In this document: positions 7,171 through 8,185 of the stretch, piece after piece
Numbering within the stretch: position 1 is the first letter of the stretch
Layout: each line of letters begins with the position of its first letter
NCBI GenBank assembly: GCA_030639985.1
Contig: DAOWKG010000057.1
Location: forward strand, 1 to 8,185
DNA: 8,185 nucleotides
Direction of reading: 5' to 3'
From: Desulfuromonadaceae bacterium
GTDB lineage: Bacteria; Desulfobacterota; Desulfuromonadia; Desulfuromonadales; Geopsychrobacteraceae
Made by a program: the position numbers and the translations under genes
Notes under the pieces: model-generated
The model's database searches: none
The model's input: only the letters and a program-made list of their open reading frames with translations
Told to the model about the DNA's origin: nothing

Positions 7171-7857
7171 ATGGAAGCAATTGTTTCTAAAATTGCAATT
7201 ATGTTGGTGCCAGCATTATTGGCGATAATTCTGCACGAAGTGGCTCACGGATATATTGCTGAGCAATTTGGGGATCCCACCGCCAGATTGTTGGGGCGTT
7301 TGACTCTGAACCCCTTTAAACATCTCGATCCGATTGGCACCATTGCAATTTTTATTTTTGGGTTTGGCTGGGCGCGGCCAGTGCCGGTCAATCCGGGCAA
7401 CTTCCGCCGACCGCGCCGGGATATGCTTTGGGTTGCCTTGGCCGGGCCAATAACAAATTTTATGCTGGCGCTGATATCGGCGCTGTTGTTGCGTGGGGTG
7501 GGCTGGTTGGATCAAAGTTCACTCGGGGCATCGCAGCTATATATCCAGTTTGTAACTCCGTTCAAGATGATGGTTGGCTTCAGTCTTTATATTAATGTGT
7601 TGTTGGGTACGTTCAATCTCATTCCGGTACCGCCGTTGGATGGTGGCAGAATACTGACCGGAATCTTGCCAGAACGGCAAGCAGCGTTGGTGAGCCGTCT
7701 GGAACCATTTGGTTTTATTCTGATTTTGTTTTTGGTCTTTTTTACCGATGTTTGGTCGCGGGTTCTTGGCCCGATAATTAATACCCTGGTGGTTTTTATG
7801 GCCGGGGGAGAAGTGGGAGTGATAGAGCAAGCTATCCGGTTTTTGTTCGGAAGTTGA
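7171..7857 (+). CDS. Site-2 protease family membrane metalloprotease (M50)
   Basis: A 228-residue intramembrane zinc metalloprotease of the compact M50 (SpoIVFB/YwhC-like) kind that consists of little more than the membrane core. The first membrane helix (about 7-30) contains the zinc motif HEVAH (H22, E23, H26). AGPITN (91-96) is the family's conserved AGPxxN block. NLIPVPPLDGGR (149-160) supplies the third metal ligand, Asp157. Further hydrophobic segments lie at about 87-110, 134-152, 178-192 and 198-212. No PDZ domain and no signal peptide apart from the first helix are seen. The family cleaves substrates within the membrane, often anti-sigma factors, but no substrate can be inferred from the neighbours. 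A weak purine-rich stretch (GGGGATTGGA) precedes the ATG. The gene ends 26 bases before scpA, so the two probably share a transcript. Confidence 0.92.
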   Translation: MEAIVSKIAIMLVPALLAIILHEVAHGYIAEQFGDPTARLLGRLTLNPFKHLDPIGTIAIFIFGFGWARPVPVNPGNFRRPRRDMLWVALAGPITNFMLALISALLLRGVGWLDQSSLGASQLYIQFVTPFKMMVGFSLYINVLLGTFNLIPVPPLDGGRILTGILPERQAALVSRLEPFGFILILFLVFFTDVWSRVLGPIINTLVVFMAGGEVGVIEQAIRFLFGS

Positions 7858-7883
7858 ACGAACATCACTTTCTGTGAGTTGTA

Positions 7884-8185
7884 ATGTCAATTCAAATACA
7901 TTTGGAAAAATTTTCTGGACCACTTGATCTCCTGTTGCACCTGATTAAGCGGGAAGAGATGGATATCTGTGATATCCAAATTGTTAAAATAACGGAACAA
8001 TACCTGACCATTATTGAGCAGATGAAACAGCTCGATCTTGATATCGCCGGTGAATTTTTGATGATGGCGGCAACTCTGGTATATATAAAATCGAAAATGT
8101 TGTTGCCGGTCAGCGAGGAACTCGATGCGGAAGAGGAAGATCCCCGGGCTGAACTGGTGAAGCGATTGTTGGAATATCAACGTTA
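7884..8185 (+). CDS. scpA: Segregation and condensation protein A, N-terminal part
   Basis: The first 100 codons of a gene that continues past the right edge. ScpA is the kleisin subunit that bridges the SMC heads and recruits ScpB in bacterial condensin, acting on the nucleoid. The N-terminal signature is unmistakable: EKFSGPLDLLLHLIKREEMD (8-27), DIQIVKITEQYL (30-41), then EFLMMAATLVYIKSKMLLP (57-75) and DPRAELVKRLLEY (86-98). An acidic run (EELDAEEED, 78-86) precedes the last block, as is common in ScpA. ATG 7884 is the only sensible start: an in-frame TGA lies at 7875-7877 and the conserved part begins a few residues later. GTGAG at 7874-7878 may serve as a weak, close ribosome binding site. 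It follows the M50 gene by 26 bases; scpB would be expected next. Confidence 0.95.
   Translation, partial: MSIQIHLEKFSGPLDLLLHLIKREEMDICDIQIVKITEQYLTIIEQMKQLDLDIAGEFLMMAATLVYIKSKMLLPVSEELDAEEEDPRAELVKRLLEYQR

Noticed and set aside
7845..7865. Dyad TGTTCG ... CGAACA around the stop of the M50 gene
   Set aside because: Six-base stem with a nine-base loop and no T-run after it, and scpA starts just downstream, so a terminator is unlikely.
7537..7923. Minus-strand open frame of 128 residues opposite the M50 gene end and scpA start
   Set aside because: It covers conserved M50 and ScpA coding sequence on the other strand and shows no protein family features.
7960..7978. Inverted repeat TGGATATC-TGT-GATATCCA inside scpA
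   Set aside because: It encodes the conserved residues MDICDIQ; the repeated Asp-Ile codons (GATATC) create the symmetry by chance.

Overview
The window carries housekeeping genes with a gene order and protein types that fit Desulfuromonadales-type bacteria (the former Deltaproteobacteria: Geobacter, Desulfuromonas and Pelobacter relatives). The main pointers are the class 1B dihydroorotate dehydrogenase pair pyrK-pyrD, the long DHH-CBS-CBS-tRNA nucleotidyltransferase fusion downstream of it, and an M50 protease followed by scpA. This assignment is inferred from protein types and gene order, not from an rRNA marker. I see no mobile element, CRISPR array, tRNA or rRNA gene, or unfamiliar multi-gene system.

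Layout. Bases 1-51 are a perfect inverted repeat (25-base arms, one-base centre). It cuts off a DUF523/TudS-like gene that reads leftward from base 200. Bases 206-1936, also leftward, hold purN and purM, so the leftward unit is purM-purN-DUF523. Bases 1937-2156 are a divergent promoter region with a good sigma70-type promoter for each direction. Rightward from 2157 come rimI, pyrK, pyrD (4-base overlap with pyrK) and an 883-residue DHH/CBS/tRNA nucleotidyltransferase fusion, all tightly packed. After a 93-base gap come a site-2-type membrane protease (M50) and then the first 100 codons of scpA, which runs off the right edge.

How the genes fit together. The left unit supplies two consecutive-pathway purine enzymes (GAR transformylase and AIR synthase). 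The right unit supplies the two subunits of NAD-linked dihydroorotate dehydrogenase, so purine and pyrimidine synthesis genes sit back to back around one divergent promoter region. RimI and the nucleotidyltransferase fusion link the pyrimidine genes to translation and tRNA 3'-end maturation. ScpA begins a chromosome-segregation (condensin) unit.

The points that most deserve a second look are the fold-back palindrome at the left edge, which is probably an assembly or library artefact that created a false stop codon, and the multi-domain fusion whose nuclease-like and CBS parts have no obvious assigned role.
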